Notes under the pieces: generated by a model
Databases searched by the model: none
The model's input: the letters and a program-made list of their open reading frames with translations, nothing else
What the model was told of the DNA's origin: nothing
Assembly: GCA_964384525.1 (NCBI GenBank)
Contig: CAYLKO010000003.1
Location: forward strand, 18,996-82,995
Source: SHZI01 sp964384525
Lineage (GTDB): Bacteria > Pseudomonadota > Gammaproteobacteria > Steroidobacterales > GCA-2729495
DNA length: 64,000 bases
Direction of reading: 5' to 3'
Shown here: one piece after another, positions 25,997-33,455 of the stretch
How the letters are laid out: the number at the start of each line of letters is the position of its first letter
How positions within the stretch are numbered: the stretch's first letter is position 1
Translations under genes and position numbers: made by a program

Positions 25997-27112
25997 TCAG
26001 CCGACGGTGTTGCTCACCGTGTGAGCGCGATACTCCCTGGCACTGCGGAACTGCAGGGCGGCGAGGGGTGTTGCCTGATAACTCTGCTCGATGCGGCTCT
26101 CCGGCGGCGTGCCATACAGCGTGGTCCGTTGCTCCGGACGCCGGCCGAGGCCTTCGATGAGGGCATCCAGGCGTTCCGGCTCCAGTTCCTGTCCGAAGCT
26201 CGCGCCGGCAGCCCGGGAGATGCTTTCGTTCATCAGGGTGCCGCCCAGATCGTTGGCGCCGGCATTGAGTATCCGGCCGGCGCCCTCGGCGCCGATCTTG
26301 ACCCAACCCACCTGGATGTTTTTCAGCACCGGGCCGAGCACCAGGCGACCGACGGCATGCATCAGGACGGTCTCGCGCCAGGTCGGGCCGGGGCGGGCCA
26401 TGCCACGCCGGTACATCGGCGCTTCCATGTGCACGAAGGGCAGGGGCACGAATTCGGTGAAGCCACCGGTTTCCAGCTGGAGGTTGCGAATGGCCAGCAG
26501 ATGCCGGGCCCAGTAGCGCGGTGCTTCCAGGTGGCCGAACATGATGGTTGAAGTGCTGCGCAAGCCGACCCGGTGCGCAGTCCGCATCACCCCGAGCCAC
26601 TCGGCCGTCGTGAGCTTGTCGGGGCAGATCAGCGCCCGGATGTCGTCGTCGAGAATCTCGGCGGCAGTCCCAGGCAGCGTGCCAAGGCCGGCGGCCTTGA
26701 GCTTTTTCAAAAAGGTTTCGAGCGGGATGCCCAGGGTTTTTGCCCCCTGCGTGACTTCCAGCGGCGAGAAGGCATGCACATGCACCCTGGGTGCGGCTTC
26801 CTTCACGGCATGCAGGACATCCAGGTAGGTCTGGCCGGTGAAGTCCGGGTGGATGCCTCCCTGCAGGCAGATCTCCGATGCGCCACGCCGCCACGCTTCC
26901 TCGGTCCGCCGGCCGATCTCATCCATGTCGAGCACATAGGGCGCGCCGCGCAGATCTTCATGGGTGTCGGCCTTCTTGCGGGGGCCTTTCGAAAACGCGC
27001 AGAAGGTGCATTTGTACGTGCAGAGATTGGTGTAGTTGATGTTGCGATTGACAACATAGGTGACGGTGTCGCCGCAGGTCTCGCGGCGTGCATCGTCGGC
27101 ACGGCGGACCAG
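25997..27112 (-). CDS. cofH: CofH-type half of an FbiC-like F420 synthase (after in-frame TAA)
   Basis: This half corresponds to CofH, the radical SAM enzyme that adds a hydroxybenzyl group from tyrosine onto 5-amino-6-ribitylaminouracil. It has TYVVNRNINYTNLCTYKCTF, holding the CX3CX2C iron-sulfur motif, GGIHPDFTG, VHVHAFSPLEV, IPGTAAEILDDDIR-like GTAAEILDDDIRALIC, and GGTLMNESISRAAG. The sequence is in the same frame as the cofG half and is separated from it by TAA 27113-27115; no ATG, GTG or TTG follows that stop, only CTG then GTC. The linker LVRRADDARRETCGDTVTYV aligns with the FbiC linker. I therefore read cofG and cofH as one FbiC-type gene broken by a stop. Confidence 0.85.
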   Translation of the reverse strand: MVRRADDARRETCGDTVTYVVNRNINYTNLCTYKCTFCAFSKGPRKKADTHEDLRGAPYVLDMDEIGRRTEEAWRRGASEICLQGGIHPDFTGQTYLDVLHAVKEAAPRVHVHAFSPLEVTQGAKTLGIPLETFLKKLKAAGLGTLPGTAAEILDDDIRALICPDKLTTAEWLGVMRTAHRVGLRSTSTIMFGHLEAPRYWARHLLAIRNLQLETGGFTEFVPLPFVHMEAPMYRRGMARPGPTWRETVLMHAVGRLVLGPVLKNIQVGWVKIGAEGAGRILNAGANDLGGTLMNESISRAAGASFGQELEPERLDALIEGLGRRPEQRTTLYGTPPESRIEQSYQATPLAALQFRSAREYRAHTVSNTVG

Positions 27113-28429
27113 TTAATGGAACTCGCGGCCGCGTGCGGCAAAGAGCCGTGCAATGTCGTCGACGCTGTTGGTCTCGAGCCGGGTGCCCGGATTCGGGGCG
27201 CGCCTGCCCACGGCAGCGGCCACGACAGCGGTCGTGGCAGGCGCCGCGGCAAACCGTGGCGGGGCCATGCCGATACCCGGCGACCACGCATCAGGCCGGG
27301 CGAGACCGGAAGAATCTGCATGCCGCAGTACATTGGCCACCAGATCCGGATGGATCCAGTCGCGGCGCTCTTCGATGTAGCGGGGATAAACCGTCAGGCG
27401 TGCAGCGAGTATCTTGCCGGCCGCTTCGGTGTCCCGTTCCAGCGCTGCGAGGGCCGGCCATGGCGATTCCGGGTTGACGTGATCCGGCGTGACCGGCGAG
27501 ACCCCGCCCCAGTCATTGATGCCTGCCGCCAGCACGTCGGCCAGGCGACCGGCATTCAGGTTGGGTGGCGCCTGGATGCTCATGTCGGGACCGAACAGCA
27601 GGCGGGTGATGGCAATGGTCCAGCGCAGCTCGTTGAAGTCGGGCGCCGGGGTGCCGGCCATCAGCGTGCCGGCCTTGGGCACGAAGTTCTGGATGATCAG
27701 TTCCTGCACATGGCCGAATTCCCGATGCAGATCCCGCAACAACAGGAGCGACAGCAGGCGTTCGTCGCGCGTCTCGCCGATGCCGATGAGCAGTCCGGTC
27801 GTCAACGGCACGCGGGCTTCGCCGGCCGCCCGGATCGATGCCAGGCGCACGGCAGGCGCCTTGTCCGGCGAGCCGAAATGCGGGCCACCTTTTTCGCCGA
27901 GACGATCCGCGGCCGATTCCAGCATGATGCCCATCGACGGCGCCACTGCCCGCAGGCGCTGGTAGTCTTCAAGGGTCAGCACGCCGGGATTCAAGTGGGG
28001 CAGCAGACCGGTCTCCCGGCGCAGCGCCACGGCCATCGCGGCCAGATAATCAATCGTGCTGGCATGACCGAGCTTCGCCAGCGCCTCGCGCGCCACGCGA
28101 TAACGGAGTTCCGGTTTGTCGCCGAGCGTGAACAGCGCTTCGTGGCAGCCCATCGCCTGGCCTGCCCGGCCGATGCTCAAAACCTGCTCAGGCGACAGAT
28201 AAGCCGTGGCCAGCCGTCGCGGGGTCTTGGCGTAGGTGCAGTAATGGCAGACATCCCGGCACAGTTCGGTGAGCGGCACGAACACCTTGCGGGAATAGGT
28301 CACGAGATTGCCGAAGCCGGCATCGCGTTGCCGGGCGGCTTCGGCCAGCAGCTCGGTGAGCGGCAGGGAGCCGAGTCGGCGGGCTTCGCCCAGATCGGGG
28401 TGGTCGGCGTGTTGGCGCAGTGTGTTCAG
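27113..28429 (-). CDS. cofG: CofG-type half of an FbiC-like F420 synthase
   Basis: This half corresponds to CofG, which closes the deazaflavin ring to make Fo. It has YSRKVFVPLTELCRDVCHYC with a CX3CX2C cluster, EALFTLGDKPE, GLLPHLNPGVLTLEDYQRLR, MGIMLESAADRLGEKGGPH, GLLIGIGETRDER, IIQNFVPKAGT, and INDWGGVSPVTPDHVNPESP. A GTG at 28303 is the first conventional start, but homology to FbiC (LLAEAARQRDAGFGNLVTYS) extends upstream of it to a CTG at 28429 that has GAGG 8 bp before it, so the gene probably starts with CTG 28429. It ends at TAA 27113-27115 in the linker to CofH; see that entry. Confidence 0.85.
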   Translation of the reverse strand: MNTLRQHADHPDLGEARRLGSLPLTELLAEAARQRDAGFGNLVTYSRKVFVPLTELCRDVCHYCTYAKTPRRLATAYLSPEQVLSIGRAGQAMGCHEALFTLGDKPELRYRVAREALAKLGHASTIDYLAAMAVALRRETGLLPHLNPGVLTLEDYQRLRAVAPSMGIMLESAADRLGEKGGPHFGSPDKAPAVRLASIRAAGEARVPLTTGLLIGIGETRDERLLSLLLLRDLHREFGHVQELIIQNFVPKAGTLMAGTPAPDFNELRWTIAITRLLFGPDMSIQAPPNLNAGRLADVLAAGINDWGGVSPVTPDHVNPESPWPALAALERDTEAAGKILAARLTVYPRYIEERRDWIHPDLVANVLRHADSSGLARPDAWSPGIGMAPPRFAAAPATTAVVAAAVGRRAPNPGTRLETNSVDDIARLFAARGREFH

Positions 28430-28434
28430 AACAC

Positions 28435-29124
28435 CTACCTCGTTGTGATTCGTTGTGTACGCAGCCGTTCGCCCAGGCCACTGGCTTTGAGCCAGGCAAG
28501 CGTCGCGCAGGCAATGCGCTGACCGAGCAGCCAGTACACATCATCCGGCGTGTCCACGTCGCGCGCAAATGCCGTGAGGTCGCACTCCCGCGCCGTCACC
28601 CCGGCCTGGCGGGCCGCCTCGAGATGGCGATCGGCGCTGTCCGGCCCGTAAAGCAGCGGAATCACATCCGGTGGGCTCAGCAGCAGCGCATTGCTGCCGC
28701 CGTCCGTCGCAGCGCGACAGACCGTGACGCCGCCGCTGTGACCGGCGAGCAGGGCGGCAATGTCCGCCGACGACAGGGTCGGCAGATCGGTAGGCAACAC
28801 CAGCAGATGACGCACCCCGTGCGCGGCCAGGTCGGCGGCCACGCGGGTGAGGCCCAGGCGGAAGTCTTCGTCCGGCAGTTCGGCATGCAGCCGCGTCGCG
28901 CCGCCGTAACCGGCCATGCCGCCGGCCACCAGCCGGGCGATGTCCGGCTCGCGGGACAGCAGGGCGATGCCGGTGATCTCCGGCGCGGCACACAGCGCCC
29001 GCAACACATCGCGCGCCATTTCCTCGGCGAGGCGCGCACATTCGGCCCGCGACAGCAGCCCGGTCAGGCGCGACTTCGCGTCGGCGAAGGGCTTGACCGG
29101 CACCAGTGCCCAGGCAGCAGGCAT
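28435..29124 (-). CDS. cofC: CofC-type phospho(enol)lactate guanylyltransferase
   Basis: This is a 229-residue CofC/FbiD-family nucleotidyltransferase that activates a three-carbon phospho-acid (2-phospholactate, PEP or 3-phosphoglycerate, depending on the organism) with GTP for transfer to Fo. It opens WALVPVKPFADAKSRLTGLL, the conserved VKP motif, and has LLVLPTDLPTLSSADIAALL with metal-binding Asp. The substrate cannot be read from the sequence. It starts at ATG 29124, 3 bp after the cofD stop. The cofG frame starts just past its TAG stop, so expression is probably coupled. Confidence 0.88.
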   Translation of the reverse strand: MPAAWALVPVKPFADAKSRLTGLLSRAECARLAEEMARDVLRALCAAPEITGIALLSREPDIARLVAGGMAGYGGATRLHAELPDEDFRLGLTRVAADLAAHGVRHLLVLPTDLPTLSSADIAALLAGHSGGVTVCRAATDGGSNALLLSPPDVIPLLYGPDSADRHLEAARQAGVTARECDLTAFARDVDTPDDVYWLLGQRIACATLAWLKASGLGERLRTQRITTR

Positions 29125-29127
29125 GGC

Positions 29128-30141
29128 TCAGCGGGTGACCGCAGCGTCGGCGGCGGAATCCAGGAGCGCGACACCCTGATCGGCGACACCCCGGTCTGCG
29201 AAACCCCGATCTGCAAAACCAAGCGCGAATTCAGCCAGCTGGACCCGATCGGGCAGCGAGTTCATCACGGTTTGCGTGGCGGCCACGGCCAGGCCGTCTT
29301 CGAGCAGGACATCGGCGGCACGGCTGTCGATGGTGTCGAGAATGTAGCCATCGAGCAGATTGTGGTAGTGACGCGCAATCGCGTCGGCGGTCACCGGCAG
29401 GCCGAGTTCCGTCATCAGTTTGGCAGTGGGTCCCTTCAGGGCCCGGCCACCGACTATGGGGGAAATGGCAATGACCGGCGCGGTCGATGAGCGCAGCGCG
29501 GCAGTCAGCGACGGAATGGCCAGGATGGGATCGATGCTGAGCCACGGGTTGGATGGCGCGATGAAGATCGCAGCCAGATCCGGCTCGGTCAGCAGACTGG
29601 CCAGCGCCGCAGCCGGCGGGGCCTGCACCGCGCCCGCGTAGCGCACGGCGGTCACGCGCGGCTCGGCACGGTGGCGCACGAAATAATCCTGGAATTCGAG
29701 GGTGCCGGCAGCGGTGTCGACGAGTGTGCGGATCGGGGCATCCGACATCGGCAGCAGATTCACGGTCACGCCGAGGCGCGCACACAGATGCTGCGTGACG
29801 GCCGTCAGCGAGAGACCGTCCGCCAGCAGTCGCGTCCGCATGAGGTGCGTGGCCAGATCGCGGTCGCCGAGGCGAAACCAGGTCTCGCCACCGAGCGTGT
29901 CGAGCCCGGCCAGGCAGTTCCACGATTCATCGCGGCAACCCCAGCCGGTGGTTTCATTCACGATGCCGGCAAGCGTGTACATGAGGGTGTCGAGATCCGG
30001 GGAAATCGCCAGGCCCAGGTGCCGGAAATCGTCGCCGGTGTTGGCGATGATCGTGAGCTGTTCGGGACGCAGCACGCGGGACAGGCCCAGGGCAAACTTG
30101 GCGCCGCCGCCGCCGCCCGACAGCAGTACGTAGCGCTTCAT
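29128..30141 (-). CDS. cofD: CofD-type 2-phospho-L-lactate (or PEP) transferase
   Basis: This is a 337-residue CofD/FbiA that transfers the phosphoacid from the GDP-activated intermediate to Fo. It has LLSGGGGGAKFALGLSRVL at the N-terminus, a NTGDDFRHLGLAISPDLDTL segment, and MSDAPIRTLVDTAAGTLEFQ in the middle, and IAPSNPWLSIDPILAIPSL, all typical of the family. Its C-terminal tail carries short repeats (FADRGFADRGVADQGVAL) absent from characterised CofD proteins. It overlaps cofE by 4 bp (ATGA). Confidence 0.92.
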   Translation of the reverse strand: MKRYVLLSGGGGGAKFALGLSRVLRPEQLTIIANTGDDFRHLGLAISPDLDTLMYTLAGIVNETTGWGCRDESWNCLAGLDTLGGETWFRLGDRDLATHLMRTRLLADGLSLTAVTQHLCARLGVTVNLLPMSDAPIRTLVDTAAGTLEFQDYFVRHRAEPRVTAVRYAGAVQAPPAAALASLLTEPDLAAIFIAPSNPWLSIDPILAIPSLTAALRSSTAPVIAISPIVGGRALKGPTAKLMTELGLPVTADAIARHYHNLLDGYILDTIDSRAADVLLEDGLAVAATQTVMNSLPDRVQLAEFALGFADRGFADRGVADQGVALLDSAADAAVTR

Positions 30142-30914
30142 CGAAACAGGTCTTCCGCCGCGGGGCGCAACGCGGTGCGGGCCGTCTGCCCGCCCTGGTG
30201 CGGTCCGCTCTGCGCGTACCCGCCACGGATCAGGACGAGTGGCGTGCCTTCGGCCGCTTCACCCATGACCAGCACCGCCGCTGCCGCCAGGCTGTCGGCA
30301 ACGGCCACCTCGCTCACCTGCAAGGTGCGGCCGAACAGATCGGTGGTGCCGCGCAGGTCATTCAGGGCGAGGACGCCGCCCACGCCAATGGCGGTGCCGA
30401 CGGTGCCGCGCCGCCACGGCCGGCCGATGCTGTCCGTGATGATGACGCCGAGCTGCACGCCGAATGCTGCCTGCAGGTGTGCCTGCAGGGTGGCGGCCGA
30501 TGCATCCGGATCCACCGGCAACAGCAGGGCATGGTCGTCGCTGCCCGCCAGGTTCGACCGGTCGATGCCGGCATTGGCGAGGATCACGCCGGTGTTGTGC
30601 TCGGTGATGATGACGCCAGGCGTGACGCGCAGGATCGAGCGGGATTCCCGGAGGATCAGTTCGACGACACGCGGATCCTTGTCCGCCCTGGCGGCGATAT
30701 CCAGTGCCCTCGCCGAAGGTGTCACCGTGTTGAGCGCAATGCGCCGACCCTCCGCCTTCGACACGATCTTCTGGGCCAGGGCGATCACGTCACCGGCAAC
30801 CGGCAGTTCGCCGGCTGCCCGCAGTGCCTGGCCGATCAGCGTCGCGAAGCCGGCCGGATCCATGGGCTCGACCAGCGGCAAACCCGGAATGGCGAGCAGT
30901 TGAAGCTGGCTCAC
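30138..30914 (-). CDS. cofE: CofE-type F420:gamma-glutamyl ligase
   Basis: This is a 258-residue CofE-family enzyme that adds the gamma-linked glutamate tail to F420-0 using GTP. It starts at GTG 30914, overlapping the npdG stop (GTGA). Visible segments: AIPGLPLVEP, ALAQKIVSKAEGR, VIITEHNTGVILANAGID and VIITDSIGRPWRRGTVGTAI, and GGVLALNDLRGTTDLFGR near the end. It lacks the C-terminal nitroreductase-like domain fused in actinobacterial FbiB, so it is a stand-alone archaeal/proteobacterial type. Confidence 0.92.
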   Translation of the reverse strand: MSQLQLLAIPGLPLVEPMDPAGFATLIGQALRAAGELPVAGDVIALAQKIVSKAEGRRIALNTVTPSARALDIAARADKDPRVVELILRESRSILRVTPGVIITEHNTGVILANAGIDRSNLAGSDDHALLLPVDPDASAATLQAHLQAAFGVQLGVIITDSIGRPWRRGTVGTAIGVGGVLALNDLRGTTDLFGRTLQVSEVAVADSLAAAAVLVMGEAAEGTPLVLIRGGYAQSGPHQGGQTARTALRPAAEDLFR

Positions 30915-31588
30915 GACGATGCCGGCACGCCGGTGATGCGCAAGCCCGTGTGGATGCCGCCGTAGCGCTTGTTCATGAAGATCAGCACCGAGGTCAGCGC
31001 TTCGGCGGCGGCGGAGTTTTCCAGCGACCCGGCATGCCACGCGCGCAGGCCGGCAGCCTGGGCCAGTTGCACGACCGTCTCACGTGCTTCGGCCTTGTTG
31101 CCGACCACCAGCACATCGCAATCGAGGCTCTCATCCGTATGCAGTGAATCCGCCGCCACGTTATGGAAGGCGGCCACAACCGCCACGTTCTCGCCGGCGA
31201 TCTGCTGGGCAATGAGCGCGGCACAGCCTTCAGCGGGCAGCTGCACGCGGGCCACGCGCGGCGGCACCAGCGGGACTGTCGTGTCGATGAGGATCTTGCC
31301 GGCAAGTGCCGGCTGGATTTCGGTGAGCGTGGGGCGTTGATGGGCATAGGGCACGGTCAGGACCACGATCGCGCCGGCCCGTGCGGCCTCCAGATTGCCG
31401 CAGCCCTGCACGCTGGCGCCCGGAAATTCATTGCGCAATTCCGCAGCCGCAGCTGCCGCCTTTTCCGCATTGCGCGAGCCGATCACCACCGGCAGGCCTG
31501 CCTTGATCCAGCGCCGCGCGAGTCCGCCGCCCAGAGCGCCGGTGCCACCCACGATGCTGATCGTGCCGAAGGAACTGTTCGTGGTCAT
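30911..31588 (-). CDS. npdG: NADPH:F420 oxidoreductase (Fno)
   Basis: This is a 225-residue F420H2:NADP oxidoreductase that recycles reduced F420 using NADPH. It starts at ATG 31588 (MTTNSSFGTISIVGGTGALG), which gives the expected N-terminal Rossmann motif, rather than at the upstream in-frame ATG 31810. The NADP-binding segment GSRNAEKAAAAAAEL follows. It is the promoter-proximal gene of the F420 operon and overlaps cofE. Its upstream region faces the divergent NRPS operon. Confidence 0.9.
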   Translation of the reverse strand: MTTNSSFGTISIVGGTGALGGGLARRWIKAGLPVVIGSRNAEKAAAAAAELRNEFPGASVQGCGNLEAARAGAIVVLTVPYAHQRPTLTEIQPALAGKILIDTTVPLVPPRVARVQLPAEGCAALIAQQIAGENVAVVAAFHNVAADSLHTDESLDCDVLVVGNKAEARETVVQLAQAAGLRAWHAGSLENSAAAEALTSVLIFMNKRYGGIHTGLRITGVPASS

Positions 31589-31827
31589 GGGTTGTGTGGA
31601 CTCCGACTGTGCTGCTGGCAAGCCGGAGGATGGTACTGACCACCCGCCGGGCGCACAAATCAACCTGACCAGCCCCGCTGCATGACGGGCAGCGCTGCAC
31701 AACTGGCCCCGCTGGCGGGGGTAGTGCAGAATGCGCATCCGCTCCCACAGTTTCAGCAAAAGTACAAGCCCGGACGGCGTCCCTGTTGCCAGGGGCTGGA
31801 ACCGATCCACGGCCAGACAGCAGGTCT
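31589..31827. promoter_or_regulatory. Divergent regulatory interval between F420 and NRPS operons
   Basis: This 239-bp interval separates npdG (minus) from queD (plus). It must carry promoters for both operons. I see no convincing -35/-10 pair or clear operator; it is GC-rich throughout. Its location is the evidence that the two operons may be co-regulated. Confidence 0.5.
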
Positions 31828-32190
31828 ATGGAGATCTTCAAGGAATTTGTCTTCGAGGCGGCCCATCGGCTGCCCCATGTGCCGCCGGGGCACAAATGCA
31901 GCCGGCTGCACGGGCATTCGTGGCGCGGCGTGATCCATGTGCAGGGCCCGGTTGATGCGCATGCCGGCTGGGTCATGGACTTTGGCGAGATCAAGGCCAG
32001 CTTCCTGCCGATCTACGAGCGGCTCGACCACAACTACCTGAACGACATACCGGGCCTGGAGAATCCGACCAGCGAAAGGGTCGCCCGCTGGATCTGGCAG
32101 CAGCTGAAACCGGTACTGCCGGCGTTGTCGAAAGTCATCGTGCATGAAACCTGCACCAGCGGCGCCATCTACACAGGGGACGACGGGTAG
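31828..32190 (+). CDS. queD: 6-carboxy-/6-pyruvoyl-tetrahydropterin synthase (QueD type)
   Basis: This is a 120-residue tunnelling-fold enzyme acting on 7,8-dihydroneopterin triphosphate. It has AAHRLPHV (His13), the HKCSRLHGHSW segment (Cys24, His28, His30), and VIVHETCTSGAIY near the C-terminus, giving three zinc His ligands, the catalytic Cys and the Glu, so it should be active. ATG 31828 starts the family domain; an upstream start at 31786 adds unconserved residues. It is the first gene of the NRPS operon, and FolE, the enzyme that makes its substrate, is the last. QueE and QueC are not in the window. Confidence 0.88.
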   Translation: MEIFKEFVFEAAHRLPHVPPGHKCSRLHGHSWRGVIHVQGPVDAHAGWVMDFGEIKASFLPIYERLDHNYLNDIPGLENPTSERVARWIWQQLKPVLPALSKVIVHETCTSGAIYTGDDG

Positions 32191-32251
32191 GCACGGTGAC
32201 GGCCGGCCCCTGCCCGTCAACCCATGCCAGTCGGCCCGTGACAGTTGGTCC

Positions 32252-32713
32252 ATGACCATAAATAAGGACCAGCAGGTTGCCGCCATGCATCAGGCACTCG
32301 CTGCGGCCCGGCGTGGCCAGCTCGCCGGCGAGCCACCGGTGGGTGCCTGCATCGTGCACGACGGCGAGGTGCTGGCGGTGGCGCACACGGGGGTGATCGC
32401 CGGGCCCGATGCCACGGCCCATGCGGAGATCCTCGTGCTGCGTGATGCGTGTCGGCAGCTCCGCACGATCCGCCTTGCCGAGTGCGAACTCTTTGTCACC
32501 GTTGAGCCCTGCGCCATGTGTCTGGCGGCGGCCCATTACGCCGGTGTGGCGCGGATCCATTTCGGCGCACCGCTCGAGAGCCTGGACCGGATCACGGGCG
32601 GCGAATTGCGCGGAGCGATGCCGGCCCGGCTGCAAATGTCCGGTGGCTTGCTCCGGGTGGAGAGCGAGGCGCTCCTCGAGGCATGGGCGGCGGCCCGCGG
32701 CAGCCATGTCTGA
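32252..32713 (+). CDS. Cytidine/guanine-deaminase-fold nucleoside deaminase
   Basis: This is a 153-residue zinc hydrolase of the CDA fold: HAE (residues 57-59) and PCAMC (86-90) give the catalytic zinc site. In sequence it falls between TadA-type tRNA adenosine deaminases and Bacillus-type guanine deaminases; TadA is normally encoded elsewhere. In this operon, between a pterin synthase and NRPS genes, it may deaminate guanine, a pterin or a related base (inference). Start ATG 32252; the stop overlaps the next ATG. Confidence 0.8.
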   Translation: MTINKDQQVAAMHQALAAARRGQLAGEPPVGACIVHDGEVLAVAHTGVIAGPDATAHAEILVLRDACRQLRTIRLAECELFVTVEPCAMCLAAAHYAGVARIHFGAPLESLDRITGGELRGAMPARLQMSGGLLRVESEALLEAWAAARGSHV

Positions 32714-33455
32714 CGCCGCATACGACGCCATCGCCGGCGATTACCAGCGCACCAAGGCATCGCCGGTGCGGGCCGCAGTCGAAACCTGGTCACTGGACCG
32801 GCTGCTCGGCGACTGCTCCGGGCTGGCCCTGCTCGACGCCGGTTGCGGTGAGGGTCATCATGCGCGCCGGCTGCGTCAGGCGGGAGCTGCACGGATCGTT
32901 GGCGTCGATGTGTCGCCCGCGATGATCGCACTCGCGCGTCAGGCGGAGCAGGCAACGCCGCTGGGCATCGATTACGCCTGTGCAGCTGTCGAAGATCTGC
33001 CGGATCTCCACTGCGAGGCCGGCTTCGATGTGGTGCTGGCCGCCTATCTGTTCCACTACGCGCCGACGGGCGAGGTTCTCGACCGGATGTGCGCGCGCGT
33101 GGCCAATGCACTCAAGCCCGGTGGCCGGCTGGTGGCGCTGGCCGAAAATCCGGATCAGCAGCCGGAGGACTACGCCGGTTACGCGGCCTATGGTTTCGAC
33201 AAGCAGGCGCTCGAGCCCCGGCGCGAAGGCAGCCGGATCCGTTACGGCCTGGTTGCCGGCCGGCAGCTGATCCACTTTGACACCTGGTGGTACAGCCGGC
33301 AGCGCTATCAATGGGCGCTCGAAGCGGCCGGCTTCGACGCGATCCGCTGGCATCCGTTGCAACTCGATCCAGCCGTGGCGGCCCCGGATTTCTACGCGGC
33401 CTATCTGCGCAATCCGCCCGTATTGGGCCTCACCGCCGTGAAGCGCCACCGGTGA
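32706..33455 (+). CDS. Class I SAM-dependent methyltransferase
   Basis: This is a 249-residue methyltransferase with motif I ALLDAGCGEGHHARRL (about residues 41-56), VGVDVSPAMIALARQ and FDVVLAAYLFHYAP (post-II). It begins MSDAAYDAIAGDYQR and ends RNPPVLGLTAVKRHR. It belongs to small-molecule O/N-methyltransferases rather than a nucleic-acid type. It overlaps the deaminase by 8 bp and the NRPS gene by 4 bp, so it is almost certainly a tailoring enzyme of the peptide product. Confidence 0.88.
   Translation: MSDAAYDAIAGDYQRTKASPVRAAVETWSLDRLLGDCSGLALLDAGCGEGHHARRLRQAGAARIVGVDVSPAMIALARQAEQATPLGIDYACAAVEDLPDLHCEAGFDVVLAAYLFHYAPTGEVLDRMCARVANALKPGGRLVALAENPDQQPEDYAGYAAYGFDKQALEPRREGSRIRYGLVAGRQLIHFDTWWYSRQRYQWALEAAGFDAIRWHPLQLDPAVAAPDFYAAYLRNPPVLGLTAVKRHR

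Noticed and set aside
31786..31827. Longer QueD start at 31786
   Set aside because: The added residues are unconserved; the family domain starts at ATG 31828.
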